From Streptomyces sp. TRM70350 (GTDB lineage Bacteria; Actinomycetota; Actinomycetes; Streptomycetales; Streptomycetaceae), in contig NZ_JAHUXH010000020.1 in assembly GCF_019219825.1 (NCBI RefSeq), positions 62,001 through 126,000 on the forward strand: a stretch of DNA of 64,000 nt. Reading direction: 5' to 3'. Shown here in pieces: positions 8,368 to 16,625 of this stretch. Positions within the stretch are counted from its first letter, which is position 1, and the number at the start of each line of letters is the position of its first letter. Made by a program: the position numbers and the translations under genes. The notes beneath the pieces were generated by a model. That model ran no database searches, was not told the origin of the DNA, and was given only the letters and a program-made list of their open reading frames with translations.

Positions 8368-9801
8368 TCAGAGGCTGGACGAGTTGTCCGGCGCCACCCC
8401 GGCCGCCTTCGCGGCCTCCCGTACCGCACCCGCGACCGCGCCCGCGACCTTGTCGTTGAACACGCTCGGGACGATGTAGTTCGGGTTGAGCTCGTCCTCG
8501 GTGACGACGTCCGCCAGCGCCTTCGCGGCCGCGAGCATCATCTCGGTGTTGACCGTACGGGACTGCGCGTCCAGCAGACCGCGGAAGACGCCCGGGAAGA
8601 CCAGCACGTTGTTGATCTGGTTCGGGAAGTCGGAGCGGCCGGTGGCCACAACTGCCGCCGTCAGGCGGGCGATTGCCGGGTCGACCTCGGGGTCGGGATT
8701 CGCGAGCGCGAACACGATCGCGTCGTCGGCCATGGCCGCCACGTCGTCACCGTCGAGCACGTTCGGAGCGGAGACGCCGATGAAGACGTCCGCGCCGCGC
8801 ACGGCCTCCTTGAGGGTGCCCGTGATCCCCTCGGGGTTGGTGTTGTCGGCGATCCAGCGCAGCGGCGAGTCCGGGGCGGCGGCGACCAGGTCCTTGCGGT
8901 CGGCGTGCACGACACCGTGGATGTCGGCGACGACGGCGTGCTTCACACCGGCGGCGATGAGCAGCTTCAGGATCGCCGTACCGGCCGCGCCCGCGCCCGA
9001 CATGACGACGCGGATGTCGTCAATCGCCTTGTTGGCCACGCGAAGTGCGTTGGTCAGCGCGGCCAGCACCACGATCGCCGTGCCGTGCTGGTCGTCGTGG
9101 AAGACGGGGATGTCGAGGGCCTCGCGCAGCCGTGCCTCGATCTCGAAGCAGCGGGGGGCGGAGATGTCCTCCAGGTTGATACCGGCGAAGCCCGGGGCGA
9201 TCGCCTTGACGATCTCGACGATCGCGTCGGTGTCCTGGGTGTCGAGGCAGATCGGCCAGGCGTCGATACCGGCGAACCGCTTGAAGAGGGCCGCCTTGCC
9301 CTCCATCACGGGCAGCGCGGCCTTCGGGCCGATGTTGCCGAGGCCCAGCACGGCGGAGCCGTCCGTCACGACCGCAACGGAGTTGCGCTTGATGGTGAGG
9401 CGGCGGGCGTCCTCGGGGTTCTCGGCGATGGCCATGCAGACCCGGGCCACGCCCGGCGTGTAGACCATGGAGAGGTCGTCACGGTTGCGGATGGGGTGCT
9501 TCGACGCCATCTCGATCTTGCCGCCGAGGTGCATCAGGAACGTACGGTCCGAGACCTTGCCCAGCGTGACGCCCTCGATGCCGCGCAGCTGCTGGACGAT
9601 CTGGTCGGCGTGCGCGGTGGAGCTGGCCGCGATGGTGACGTCGATCCGGAGTTTCTCGTGTCCGGACGCGGTGACGTCGAGGCCGGTCACCGAGCCTCCG
9701 GAGGATTCCACCGCGGTGGTGAGCTGCGAGACGGCGGTTCCGCTCGCGGGCACCTCCAACCGGATGGTCATCGAGTAGGAGACGCTGGGCGCCGTTGCCA
9801 T
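8368..9801 (-). CDS. NAD-type malic enzyme with N-terminal ACT-like domain
   Basis: This 477-residue malate oxidoreductase decarboxylates malate to pyruvate, linking the TCA cycle to gluconeogenesis and lipid precursors. Residues 1 to ~85 form an ACT-like domain (SMTIRLEVPASG and following). The malic enzyme domains then follow, with VYTPGVARVC, the metal/substrate motif FEIEARLREALDIPVFHDDQHG and the nucleotide-binding VVMSGAGAAG. The start is ATG 9801 with GAGGAAG at a good distance. NAD rather than NADP preference is inferred from memory of the Streptomyces orthologue next to hup, not from a residue I can prove. Confidence 0.9.
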   Translation of the reverse strand: MATAPSVSYSMTIRLEVPASGTAVSQLTTAVESSGGSVTGLDVTASGHEKLRIDVTIAASSTAHADQIVQQLRGIEGVTLGKVSDRTFLMHLGGKIEMASKHPIRNRDDLSMVYTPGVARVCMAIAENPEDARRLTIKRNSVAVVTDGSAVLGLGNIGPKAALPVMEGKAALFKRFAGIDAWPICLDTQDTDAIVEIVKAIAPGFAGINLEDISAPRCFEIEARLREALDIPVFHDDQHGTAIVVLAALTNALRVANKAIDDIRVVMSGAGAAGTAILKLLIAAGVKHAVVADIHGVVHADRKDLVAAAPDSPLRWIADNTNPEGITGTLKEAVRGADVFIGVSAPNVLDGDDVAAMADDAIVFALANPDPEVDPAIARLTAAVVATGRSDFPNQINNVLVFPGVFRGLLDAQSRTVNTEMMLAAAKALADVVTEDELNPNYIVPSVFNDKVAGAVAGAVREAAKAAGVAPDNSSSL

Positions 9802-10166
9802 GGCCGACTTCCTCTGCTTTCACGCTGTCGCCGATTTATGCCGTCCGATCGTCGCACCTACCGCTGAGTACGCGGTAGCCGACCTGGATTGCGCTCATTT
9901 AGTTCACAGGCGCACGGCCGCGGTTCGCGATAGGTGGGGCGGTTTCGGAAAACATCTTCCACCATACGAGAGACGATCAGGCATGAAAAGAGGCCCACGT
10001 CACATCGGACGTGGGCCTCTCTCGTTCAGTGACACCGACCCGCCATGCTCGCCTCGCGGCAAGTGGTCGCTCGAAGCGACGAAGGTTGGGCCCGGGGGCT
10101 TGGATCGGGCCGGTGCCACACCCAGGCTAACAAACCGATCCCGTAAGGCCATTCCCGTACCGGAGG
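9802..10166. other. Intergenic region between malic enzyme and helicase genes
   Basis: This 365-base region holds the malic enzyme promoter near 9802-9960, the helicase terminator hairpin at 9988-10019 and no recognisable gene. Confidence 0.5.
9988..10019 (-). terminator. Terminator of the helicase gene
   Basis: A 13-bp perfect stem (9988-10000 with 10007-10019) has a 6-base loop. On the minus strand it is followed by a short T run, TTTT, so it fits an intrinsic terminator for the helicase transcript that comes from the right. Confidence 0.85.
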
Positions 10167-12473
10167 TCAGTCCCGCAGGAGATCCGGCACCCCGGCCGCG
10201 TCCGGCACGTCCCGCTCCCCGGAGACCACCGTCAGCTGCTGGGTGGCCCGGGTCAGCGCGACGTACAGCACACGCAGTCCGGCGGGCGACTCGTCGGCGA
10301 TCTCCGCGGGCGAGACGACGACCGTCGCGTCGTACTCCAGGCCCTTGGCCTCCAGGCTGCCGAGCGCCACCACCCGGTCGCCGAGCCCGGCCAGCCAGCG
10401 GCGGGCCTCCTCGCGCCGGTTCATGGCCACGACGACGCCGACCGTGCCGTCGACACGGTCCAGCAGCCGGGCCGCCTCCTCGCGCACGGTCTGTCCCAGG
10501 GACTCCCGTACGACGGTGAAGCGGGGCTTGACCCCGGTGGAGCGTACCGCCGTCGGGGACTCGGAGCCGGGCATCGCCAGGGTCAGCACCTTGGACGCCA
10601 GCTCGGCGATCTCGGCCGGGTTGCGGTAGTTCACGGTGAGGCGGAAGCGGCGCCGCGGACGCGTGCCCAGGGCCTCGTCGCGGGCCTCGGCCGCCTCGTC
10701 CGGGTCGGACCAGGACGACTGGGCCGGGTCGCCGACGATCGTCCAGGTGGCGTGCCGGCCGCGGCGGCCGATCATGCGCCACTGCATCGGCGTGACGTCC
10801 TGGGCCTCGTCGACGATGACGTGCGCGTACTCGACGCGCTCCTGCGCCAGCCGCTCGGCCCGCTCCCGCTGCGACTCCTCGCGCACCGGCATCAGCTCCT
10901 CCAGGCCGGTGAGCTGGTCGAGCGGGTCGAGCTCGCGCTTCTTCTTCGGGCGGGCCGGGGCGCCGAGGATCGCCTGGAGCTCGTCGAGCAGGGCGATGTC
11001 GTGCACGGAGCAACCGTCCCGCTTCAGCGAGCGGGCGACCTTGCGCACCTCGCCCGGGTTCAGGATCCGCCGGGCCCAGCGGCCGAGCCGCCGCTCGTCG
11101 GCCATGGCCGTGAGGACCGCCCGCGGGGTCAGCTCCGGCCACCAGGCGTCGAGGAACGCGATGAAGTCGTCCTCGGAGGTGATGTCCTCGTCGAACGACG
11201 ACCGCAGCTCGGCGGCCAGCTCCGGGTCCGCGTGCCGGCCGGCCGCGCCGGACCGCTCCCACAGGGCGTCCAGCAGCAGCTTGCGGGCACGTGGGCGCAG
11301 CAGGTTGACCGGGGCCGTGCCGCCCAGCACGGTGCGCCGGATCCGCTCCAGCTCCTCGCCTTGAAGTTCGAGACGCCGGCCGAAGGCCACGACCCGCAGA
11401 CGCTGTGGTGAATCGTTCAGCTCCAGCGCTCCGCGGGCGGCCTTCCGCAGCACCTTGAGCATGCGGTACGAGCCCTTGGCGCGGGCCACGGACGGCGAGT
11501 CGTACAGCGTGGCCTCGGCGCCGACGGCGTCCACGGCGAGTGAGCCGATCGCCCGGATGGCGACCTGGCCCTCCTCCCCCAGCGAGGGCAGCACGCCCTC
11601 GGTGTACGCCACCAGCAGGGGGGTCGGCGAGACGATCAGGATGCCGCCCGCGTACCGGCGCCGGTCCTGGTAGAGCAGGTACGCCGCCCGGTGCAGGGCG
11701 ACGGCGGTCTTGCCGGTGCCGGGGCCGCCCTCGACGTACGTCACGGAGGCGGCGGGGGCGCGGATGACCAGGTCCTGCTCGGCCTGGATGGAGGCGACGA
11801 TGTCCCGCATGGTGTGGGTGCGGGCCTGCCCGAGGGCGGCCATCAGGGCACCGTCGCCGATCACGGGCAGCTCGTGGCCGTCGAGGAACGCCTTCAGCTC
11901 GGGACGCATCAGGTCGTCCTCGACGCCGAGGACGCGACGGCCCTTGGAGCGGATGACCCGGCGGCGCACGACGCGGCCCGGGTCGACCGGCGTGGAGCGG
12001 TAGAAGGGGGCGGCCGCGGGCGCCCGCCAGTCGATGACCAGCGGCGCGTAGTCCTCGTCCAGTACGCCGATGCGGCCGATGTGCAGGGTCTCGGCGATGT
12101 CGGCCGTGTTGTCCGGCCGCACGGCACCTTCCGCGGGCTCCACGGCGGTGTAGGCGCCGTCCGGGCCCTTCTTGCCGTCCTTGCCGCGCAGCAGGTCGAT
12201 GCGGCCGAAGAGGAAGTCCTCGAACTCGTTGTTCAGCCGGTTCAGGTGCACACCCGCCCGGAACACCTGCGCGTCGCGCTCGGCGAGCGCGCCGGGGGTG
12301 CCGACCTGGCCGCGCTGGGCCGCGTCGCGCATGAGGAACTCCGCCTCGTGGATCTTCTCCTCCAGGCGGCGGTACACCCGGTCCAGGTGCTCCTGCTCCA
12401 CGCCGATCTCTCGGTCGCGTACGGAGTCCCGGGCGGGGTCGAGCGCGGTTTCCTGTTGAGCCTGTGCGGCCAC
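10167..12473 (-). CDS. HelD-like UvrD/Rep superfamily 1 helicase (RNA polymerase-associated type)
   Basis: This 768-residue superfamily 1 ATPase has an N-terminal coiled-coil-like region (about 15-90), Walker A GGPGTGKT at 249-256, Walker B VIVDEAQDVTPMQW and motif VI VALTRATQQL. The layout, with a long N-terminal arm before the split helicase core, matches actinobacterial HelD proteins that release RNA polymerase from nucleic acid. Related HelR proteins protect from rifamycins. I see no rifamycin-associated palindrome in the short upstream region. The start is GTG 12473 with AAGGGGG at -6. It appears monocistronic and ends at the hairpin 9988-10019. Confidence 0.85.
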   Translation of the reverse strand: MAAQAQQETALDPARDSVRDREIGVEQEHLDRVYRRLEEKIHEAEFLMRDAAQRGQVGTPGALAERDAQVFRAGVHLNRLNNEFEDFLFGRIDLLRGKDGKKGPDGAYTAVEPAEGAVRPDNTADIAETLHIGRIGVLDEDYAPLVIDWRAPAAAPFYRSTPVDPGRVVRRRVIRSKGRRVLGVEDDLMRPELKAFLDGHELPVIGDGALMAALGQARTHTMRDIVASIQAEQDLVIRAPAASVTYVEGGPGTGKTAVALHRAAYLLYQDRRRYAGGILIVSPTPLLVAYTEGVLPSLGEEGQVAIRAIGSLAVDAVGAEATLYDSPSVARAKGSYRMLKVLRKAARGALELNDSPQRLRVVAFGRRLELQGEELERIRRTVLGGTAPVNLLRPRARKLLLDALWERSGAAGRHADPELAAELRSSFDEDITSEDDFIAFLDAWWPELTPRAVLTAMADERRLGRWARRILNPGEVRKVARSLKRDGCSVHDIALLDELQAILGAPARPKKKRELDPLDQLTGLEELMPVREESQRERAERLAQERVEYAHVIVDEAQDVTPMQWRMIGRRGRHATWTIVGDPAQSSWSDPDEAAEARDEALGTRPRRRFRLTVNYRNPAEIAELASKVLTLAMPGSESPTAVRSTGVKPRFTVVRESLGQTVREEAARLLDRVDGTVGVVVAMNRREEARRWLAGLGDRVVALGSLEAKGLEYDATVVVSPAEIADESPAGLRVLYVALTRATQQLTVVSGERDVPDAAGVPDLLRD

Positions 12474-12543
12474 CGGGCCCCCTTCTGACGTGCTGGGCAG
12501 CCGTCCACCGTACGCGAAGGGGACCCCTGAAGGCTACGCATGA

Positions 12544-12574
12544 GCCTCGGGTCCGTTCCTCAGGGACCCGAGGC
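12544..12574 (-). terminator. Terminator of the sigU-rsuA operon
   Basis: An 11-bp perfect stem (12544-12554 with 12564-12574) has a 9-base loop. It lies 20 bases after the rsuA stop on the minus strand and just before the helicase start region. Confidence 0.8.
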
Positions 12575-12593
12575 CCGTGTCGTCACCGCTCGC

Positions 12594-13409
12594 TCAGGCG
12601 TCGATCTCCACCAGCAGCTCCCCGTCGAAGGTCATGACCTCGAAGTGGTCGATCTCGTTCGGGGAGAAGGCGGCGCCGCCCTGGATGTAGAGCGGGTTCT
12701 TGCCCTGCTCCGTGGTGGCGTTCGGCACGCCGTAGCCCCAGTTCGGCACGGACCAGTTGCTGAGCGTCTCCCGCTCGCCGTTCTTGCCCACGGCGATCAG
12801 CGAGCACTTCTCGGGGCCCTTGACGTTCTTCAGCTCCAGGACCGCGTCGGTGCCCCAGGCCTTCTCCTGCATGGCCACGGTGGCGCTGACCTCGGTCTCG
12901 GGGTCGGTCGCCGTGACCCGGTCCGGCATGTTCTGGAACGCCTCCTGGGCCGGGCTGGACGCCTGCAGCGGCCGGTTGCCGCCGGAGTCCTCGCCGCCGG
13001 TCGCCGCGACGGAGACCAGCGGGCCGCCGACGATCAGCGCGGCCGCGGCGGCGACCATGTACATGCTGCGGCGGCGCTTCTGGGCGCGGCGTTCGGCGAC
13101 CTCGTCGACCAGCTTCTCGGCCAGCCGCGGGCTCGGCTTGGCGGACAGCGACTCGCCGATCGCGGGTGTGCCGGTGCCGGGCAGGTCGGCGAGCGCGGCC
13201 AGCATCGGTTCCATCCCGGCGAGCTCGTCGAGCTGCTGGGCGCACCACTCGCAGGTCGCGAGATGGGCCTCGAAAGCGGTTGCTTCGGCGTCGTCGAGGA
13301 TGCCGAGGGCGTAGGCGCCGACGGTCTCGTGTTCGTTCGGGCCCGTTGATCCCTGCATGGGGCCAGACATACCCGGACCCCCCGCTCCGTATCCCCCGTA
13401 TGTGTTCAT
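12594..13409 (-). CDS. rsuA: Membrane anti-sigma factor (RsuA)
   Basis: This 271-residue type II anti-sigma factor opens with a zinc-binding anti-sigma domain: His27, then HLATCEWC with His49, Cys53 and Cys56. A predicted transmembrane helix spans about 116-137, followed by an extracytoplasmic sensor-like domain rich in Trp, Tyr and Gly (VPNWGYGVPN). It should hold the partner sigma factor at the membrane. The start ATG 13409 shares one base with the stop of sigU (TGATG), so the two are coupled. The symbol follows the known S. coelicolor sigU/rsuA pair at this chromosomal context. Confidence 0.88.
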   Translation of the reverse strand: MNTYGGYGAGGPGMSGPMQGSTGPNEHETVGAYALGILDDAEATAFEAHLATCEWCAQQLDELAGMEPMLAALADLPGTGTPAIGESLSAKPSPRLAEKLVDEVAERRAQKRRRSMYMVAAAAALIVGGPLVSVAATGGEDSGGNRPLQASSPAQEAFQNMPDRVTATDPETEVSATVAMQEKAWGTDAVLELKNVKGPEKCSLIAVGKNGERETLSNWSVPNWGYGVPNATTEQGKNPLYIQGGAAFSPNEIDHFEVMTFDGELLVEIDA

Positions 13410-13987
13410 CACGCCGTCACCCCCCGCTCCTCCAGTGCCAGCTTCATCGAACGCAGGGCGTAGAACACCCGGGAACGCACGGTGCCACTCGGTATGCCCA
13501 GGGTCTCTGCCGCCTCGTTGACGGTACGCCCCTTGAAGTACGTCTCGACGAGCACCTCCCGGTGGGCCGGGGTCAGGTCGTCGAGCGCGTCCGACAGCGT
13601 CATCAGCCACAGCGCCTTGTCGATCTCGTCCTCCGCGGGGATGACCTCCAGCGGCGACGGGTCGACCTCCTGCGGCCGGGCCTGCCGGCTGCGGTGGCCG
13701 TCGATGACGATGCGCCGGGCGACCGTCACCAGCCAGGGGCGTACCGATCCGGTCGCTCGGTTGAGCTGACCGGCGTTCTTCCAGGCACGGATGAGCGTCT
13801 CCTGCACGACGTCCTCGGCACGCTGCCGGTCTCCGGCGACCAGGCGCAGGACATACGCGAGCAGAGGCCCGGCATGCTCCCGGTACAGCGCACGCATCAG
13901 CTCCTCGTCAGGTTCCGAGGGCTGTGAGGACATGCGATGTCGGGCCCTCGTTCCACGTTCATTGGCCACGGCCGCATCCTTGCGCAC
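13409..13987 (-). CDS. sigU: ECF sigma factor SigU
   Basis: This 192-residue extracytoplasmic-function sigma factor has region 2 at about 31-95 (ELMRALYREHAGPLL, DRQRAEDVVQETLIRAW, VTVARRIVIDGHR) and region 4 near the C-terminus (LTPAHREVLVETYFKG, IPSGTVRSRVFYALRSM). It is cotranscribed with the anti-sigma gene. In S. coelicolor, SigU released from RsuA disturbs morphological differentiation and changes secretion. I place the start at GTG 13987 (protein MRKDAAVANE) because GGAGGTGG lies 5 bases upstream. The longer open frame to 14185 has no such site. Confidence 0.9.
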   Translation of the reverse strand: MRKDAAVANERGTRARHRMSSQPSEPDEELMRALYREHAGPLLAYVLRLVAGDRQRAEDVVQETLIRAWKNAGQLNRATGSVRPWLVTVARRIVIDGHRSRQARPQEVDPSPLEVIPAEDEIDKALWLMTLSDALDDLTPAHREVLVETYFKGRTVNEAAETLGIPSGTVRSRVFYALRSMKLALEERGVTA

Positions 13988-14260
13988 GCCCACCTCCGGT
14001 GTCCGGGGGTTCCCCCAGTCGGTCGCTCGACACGGGGTACGGACAGGGGGCGTTGAGTGTTCAAAGTGAGGTGGCGGTTTTCTTCGAGGTGACGTGACGA
14101 GAGGGACATGGATGCACAATCCCCCCGCGTCACCTTTACATTTCCGCCACACTGGCAAGATCGCTCGACCGAAACGGGGCCCCAAGTCTGAAACGACGTG
14201 TTGTCGAAATCACTTCGACGACGCGGAACGACGGTTTCGCACAAGGTACATAACGGGCTG

Positions 14261-14854
14261 TCAGGCGCGGGAGACTGCGGCACGCCGTCGATGCCGGGCC
14301 ACCCGCTCCCGGTTCCCGCAGACCTCACTGGAACACCAGCGCCTGCGCCGTCCCCGGGAGGTGTCGAGGTACACGATGGGGCAGTTGTCCCCCGCGCACT
14401 GCCGCAGGCTCGCCCGCGCGACGGGATCGGTGAGCAACTCCACCGCGTCCCGGGCGATCGCGCCGAGCAGCGCGGCGCACTCCGGCGGCCCGTCCAACTC
14501 CCGTACCAGGGTCCCGTCCTGACCGCGCCGGGCGCGTGGCGCCGGGGGCGCGGCGCGGGCGAGTTCGTTGACGCGGGCGAGCGCGCGGTCGTACGACGGT
14601 GTGGTGGGCGTCAGTCGGCCGTACACCACCTGGCCGACGCACCCCCGTACTTCACGTACCGCCACCAGCCAGGAGCCGTCGGCGTGCGCGAGCGGGGTGC
14701 CCGGCGGGACGAGTCCCGAGCCGGTGATCCAGGCCCGCAACACCTCGACGGTGCCGAGCCGTTCGGTGGGGTGGGTGGTCGCGAGCAGGTCCAGACAGAC
14801 CCGCCCGGCGTCGAACCGCAGCTCGTAGGGGGCAGGAGCCGTACCCAATGCCAT
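14261..14854 (-). CDS. ABATE/CGNR zinc-finger protein
   Basis: This 197-residue protein is of the DUF1470 (ABATE) plus CGNR zinc-finger type, thought to be a transcription regulator. The N-terminal part has RFDAGRVCLDLLATTHPTERL, which is typical of the stress-associated ABATE domain. The C-terminal finger reads CAGDNCPIVYLDTSRGRRRRW, followed by CSSEVCGNRERVARHRRR. The start is ATG 14854 (MALGTAPAPY). The open frame continues upstream to 15208 through unrelated sequence and should not be used. No partner gene is adjacent; nnaR lies about 500 bases upstream on the same strand. Confidence 0.82.
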   Translation of the reverse strand: MALGTAPAPYELRFDAGRVCLDLLATTHPTERLGTVEVLRAWITGSGLVPPGTPLAHADGSWLVAVREVRGCVGQVVYGRLTPTTPSYDRALARVNELARAAPPAPRARRGQDGTLVRELDGPPECAALLGAIARDAVELLTDPVARASLRQCAGDNCPIVYLDTSRGRRRRWCSSEVCGNRERVARHRRRAAVSRA

Positions 14855-15349
14855 TCCGCGCCACCGCCTCGGGGTCACCGGAGAGGGGTTTCGAGGCCTT
14901 GAGGCCCGTTCCCTCTCACAGTGCCCGCCCGACCCGACGACCGGAAGGCCGCGTACCGCGCGGGCGGCAGGGGTGCCCGTGCCGTATGGGTGCTGCTTCC
15001 GACCGACGGCCCTCCACCCTGCCGCGGTCGCACCGGCAACGGGCGCGCGGCTGCGTGAGGTGCGCCGGCGTTCGGCGTGCCCGGCGGCCGCACCCGAGCC
15101 ACGCCGGAACCAGCGGGCGTGCCCAGCGGCGTGGCCGGAGCCGCGCCAACCGGCGGTCATCGCCTCCCCGGTCGGTGGCCGCCGGATCCAGAGCCGGGCG
15201 ACAGCCACGTTTGACGACCGTCTGGATCAGCTTCGGCGCCCCAAGGCCGCGCGCAGGCGCCCCCCAGACGCAGCACCCCCGCTCGACAACCCCACCGACC
15301 GTCCACGTACCTCGCGCCGACCGGACAGGCGTGCCCCCGCTGCCGGTGC
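14855..15349. other. Non-coding region between nnaR and the CGNR gene
   Basis: This 495-base stretch holds no intact gene. It contains a diverged second copy of the nnaR 3' end at 15187-15245 (see separate entry) and presumably the CGNR promoter. Confidence 0.5.
15187..15245 (-). pseudogene. Fragmentary duplicate of the nnaR C-terminal end
   Basis: On the minus strand this reads GAPKLIQTVVKRGCRPALDP. The intact nnaR end at 15380-15442 gives GAPKLIQTVVKRGYRLALDP. A 29-base block at 15208-15236 is identical to 15405-15433, at a distance of 197 bases. No start codon or upstream winged-helix half accompanies the copy. Confidence 0.75.
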
Positions 15350-16525
15350 TCAGGCGTCCGCGTACTTCGCGTCCGCTGCTGGGTCGAGTGCCAGACGGTA
15401 GCCGCGTTTGACGACCGTCTGGATCAGCTTCGGGGCGCCCAGGGCCGTCCGGAGACGGGCCATCGCTGTTTCCACCGCGTGTTCGTCGCGGCCTGCGCCG
15501 GGCAGCGCTCGCAGCAGCTCGGCGCGCGCGACCACCCAGCCGGGGCGGCGGGCGAGGGCGCGCAGGAGGGACATGCCCGCGGGCGGTACGGGTTTGAGTT
15601 CGCCGTCCACCAGGACCGCGTGGCCGCGGATCTCCACCCGGTGCCCGGCGATGGGCAACGCGCGTGCCCGGGCGGGCAGTTCCTGGCACAGGAGCTGGAC
15701 GAGAGGGCCGAGCCGGAAGCGTTCGGGCTGGACGGTGTCGATGCCGCGGGCCTGCAACGGCAGCGCGGTGACCGGGCCGACGCAGGCCGGCAGCACGTCG
15801 TGGTTGAGGGCGGCGAGCAGTTCCGCCAGCAGCCCCCGCTCCTCGGCCCGGGACAGCAGCGACGCGGCGGCGGGCGCGCTGGTGAAGGTGAGCGCGTCGA
15901 CGCCGCGCGAGACGGTGGCGTCCAGCAGCCGGTCGACGGGCGAGAGATCCTCCGGCGGCATCCACCGGTAGACGGGCACGCCGACGACCTCGGCGCCGCC
16001 CGCCCTGAGCGACTCCACGAACCCGGGCAACGGCTCACCGTGCAGCTGTACGGCGATCCGCCGCCCGTCGACGCCCTCCTCCAGCAGCCGGTCGAGCACC
16101 TCGGCCATCGACTCGGAGGACGGCGACCACTCCTCCGTGAGCCCCGCGGCCCGGACCGCGCCCTTCACCTTCGGCCCACGGGCGAGCAGCTCCACACCCC
16201 GCAGCCGGTCGAGCAGCGCCTCGCCGAGCCCCCACCCGTCGGCGGCCTCGATCCATCCCCGGAAACCGATCGCGGTCGTCGCCACGACCACGTCCGGCAC
16301 CCGGTCGAGCAGTTCCTTCGTGGCGGCCAGCAGCTCGCTGTCATCGGCGAGCGGCACGATCCGCAGGGCGGGCGCGTGCAGCACGGCAGCACCGCGCCGC
16401 CCGAGCAGCGCCCCGAGCTCATCGGCCCGGCGCGCCGCCGTCACGCCCACGGTGAACCCGGCGAGGGGCCCGTGCTCCGCCCCTTGCTCTGCTTGTTCCG
16501 GTCGCTGCTGTCGCTCGTCCATCAC
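15350..16525 (-). CDS. nnaR: Uroporphyrinogen-III synthase-like regulator with C-terminal winged helix (NnaR)
   Basis: The protein has 391 residues in two parts. Residues ~20-265 resemble HemD, uroporphyrinogen-III synthase (FTVGVTAARRADEL, TTAIGFRGW, VYRWMPPED, LTFTSAPAAASLL). Residues ~290-380 form an OmpR-type winged helix (GWVVARAELLRALPG, HAVETAMARLRTAL, LIQTVVKRGYRL). In S. coelicolor this fused protein is NnaR, a GlnR target that controls nitrate and nitrite assimilation together with GlnR. Its place directly after narK fits. The start is GTG 16525 or the next codon, ATG 16522. Whether the HemD half is catalytic or senses a tetrapyrrole is unknown. Confidence 0.85.
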   Translation of the reverse strand: MMDERQQRPEQAEQGAEHGPLAGFTVGVTAARRADELGALLGRRGAAVLHAPALRIVPLADDSELLAATKELLDRVPDVVVATTAIGFRGWIEAADGWGLGEALLDRLRGVELLARGPKVKGAVRAAGLTEEWSPSSESMAEVLDRLLEEGVDGRRIAVQLHGEPLPGFVESLRAGGAEVVGVPVYRWMPPEDLSPVDRLLDATVSRGVDALTFTSAPAAASLLSRAEERGLLAELLAALNHDVLPACVGPVTALPLQARGIDTVQPERFRLGPLVQLLCQELPARARALPIAGHRVEIRGHAVLVDGELKPVPPAGMSLLRALARRPGWVVARAELLRALPGAGRDEHAVETAMARLRTALGAPKLIQTVVKRGYRLALDPAADAKYADA

Positions 16526-16566
16526 TAACTCTCGTCCCGCACTCGAGTCGTTGCACCTACATGCCG

Positions 16567-16600
16567 ACCGAGCCTGTCAACGGCTCGTGACAGGCTCGGT
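16567..16600 (-). terminator. Terminator between narK and nnaR
   Basis: A 13-bp perfect stem (16567-16579 with 16588-16600) has an 8-base loop. It stands 26 bases after the narK stop. It implies that nnaR is transcribed at least partly from its own promoter in the 40 bases that remain before its start. Confidence 0.85.
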
Positions 16601-16625
16601 TCGGCTTGATGTCGACGGTGTTACG

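Noticed and set aside
12474..12540. Rifamycin-associated element for a HelR-type helicase
   Set aside because: No long palindrome of the expected kind lies in the short upstream region, so I keep the general HelD-like call.
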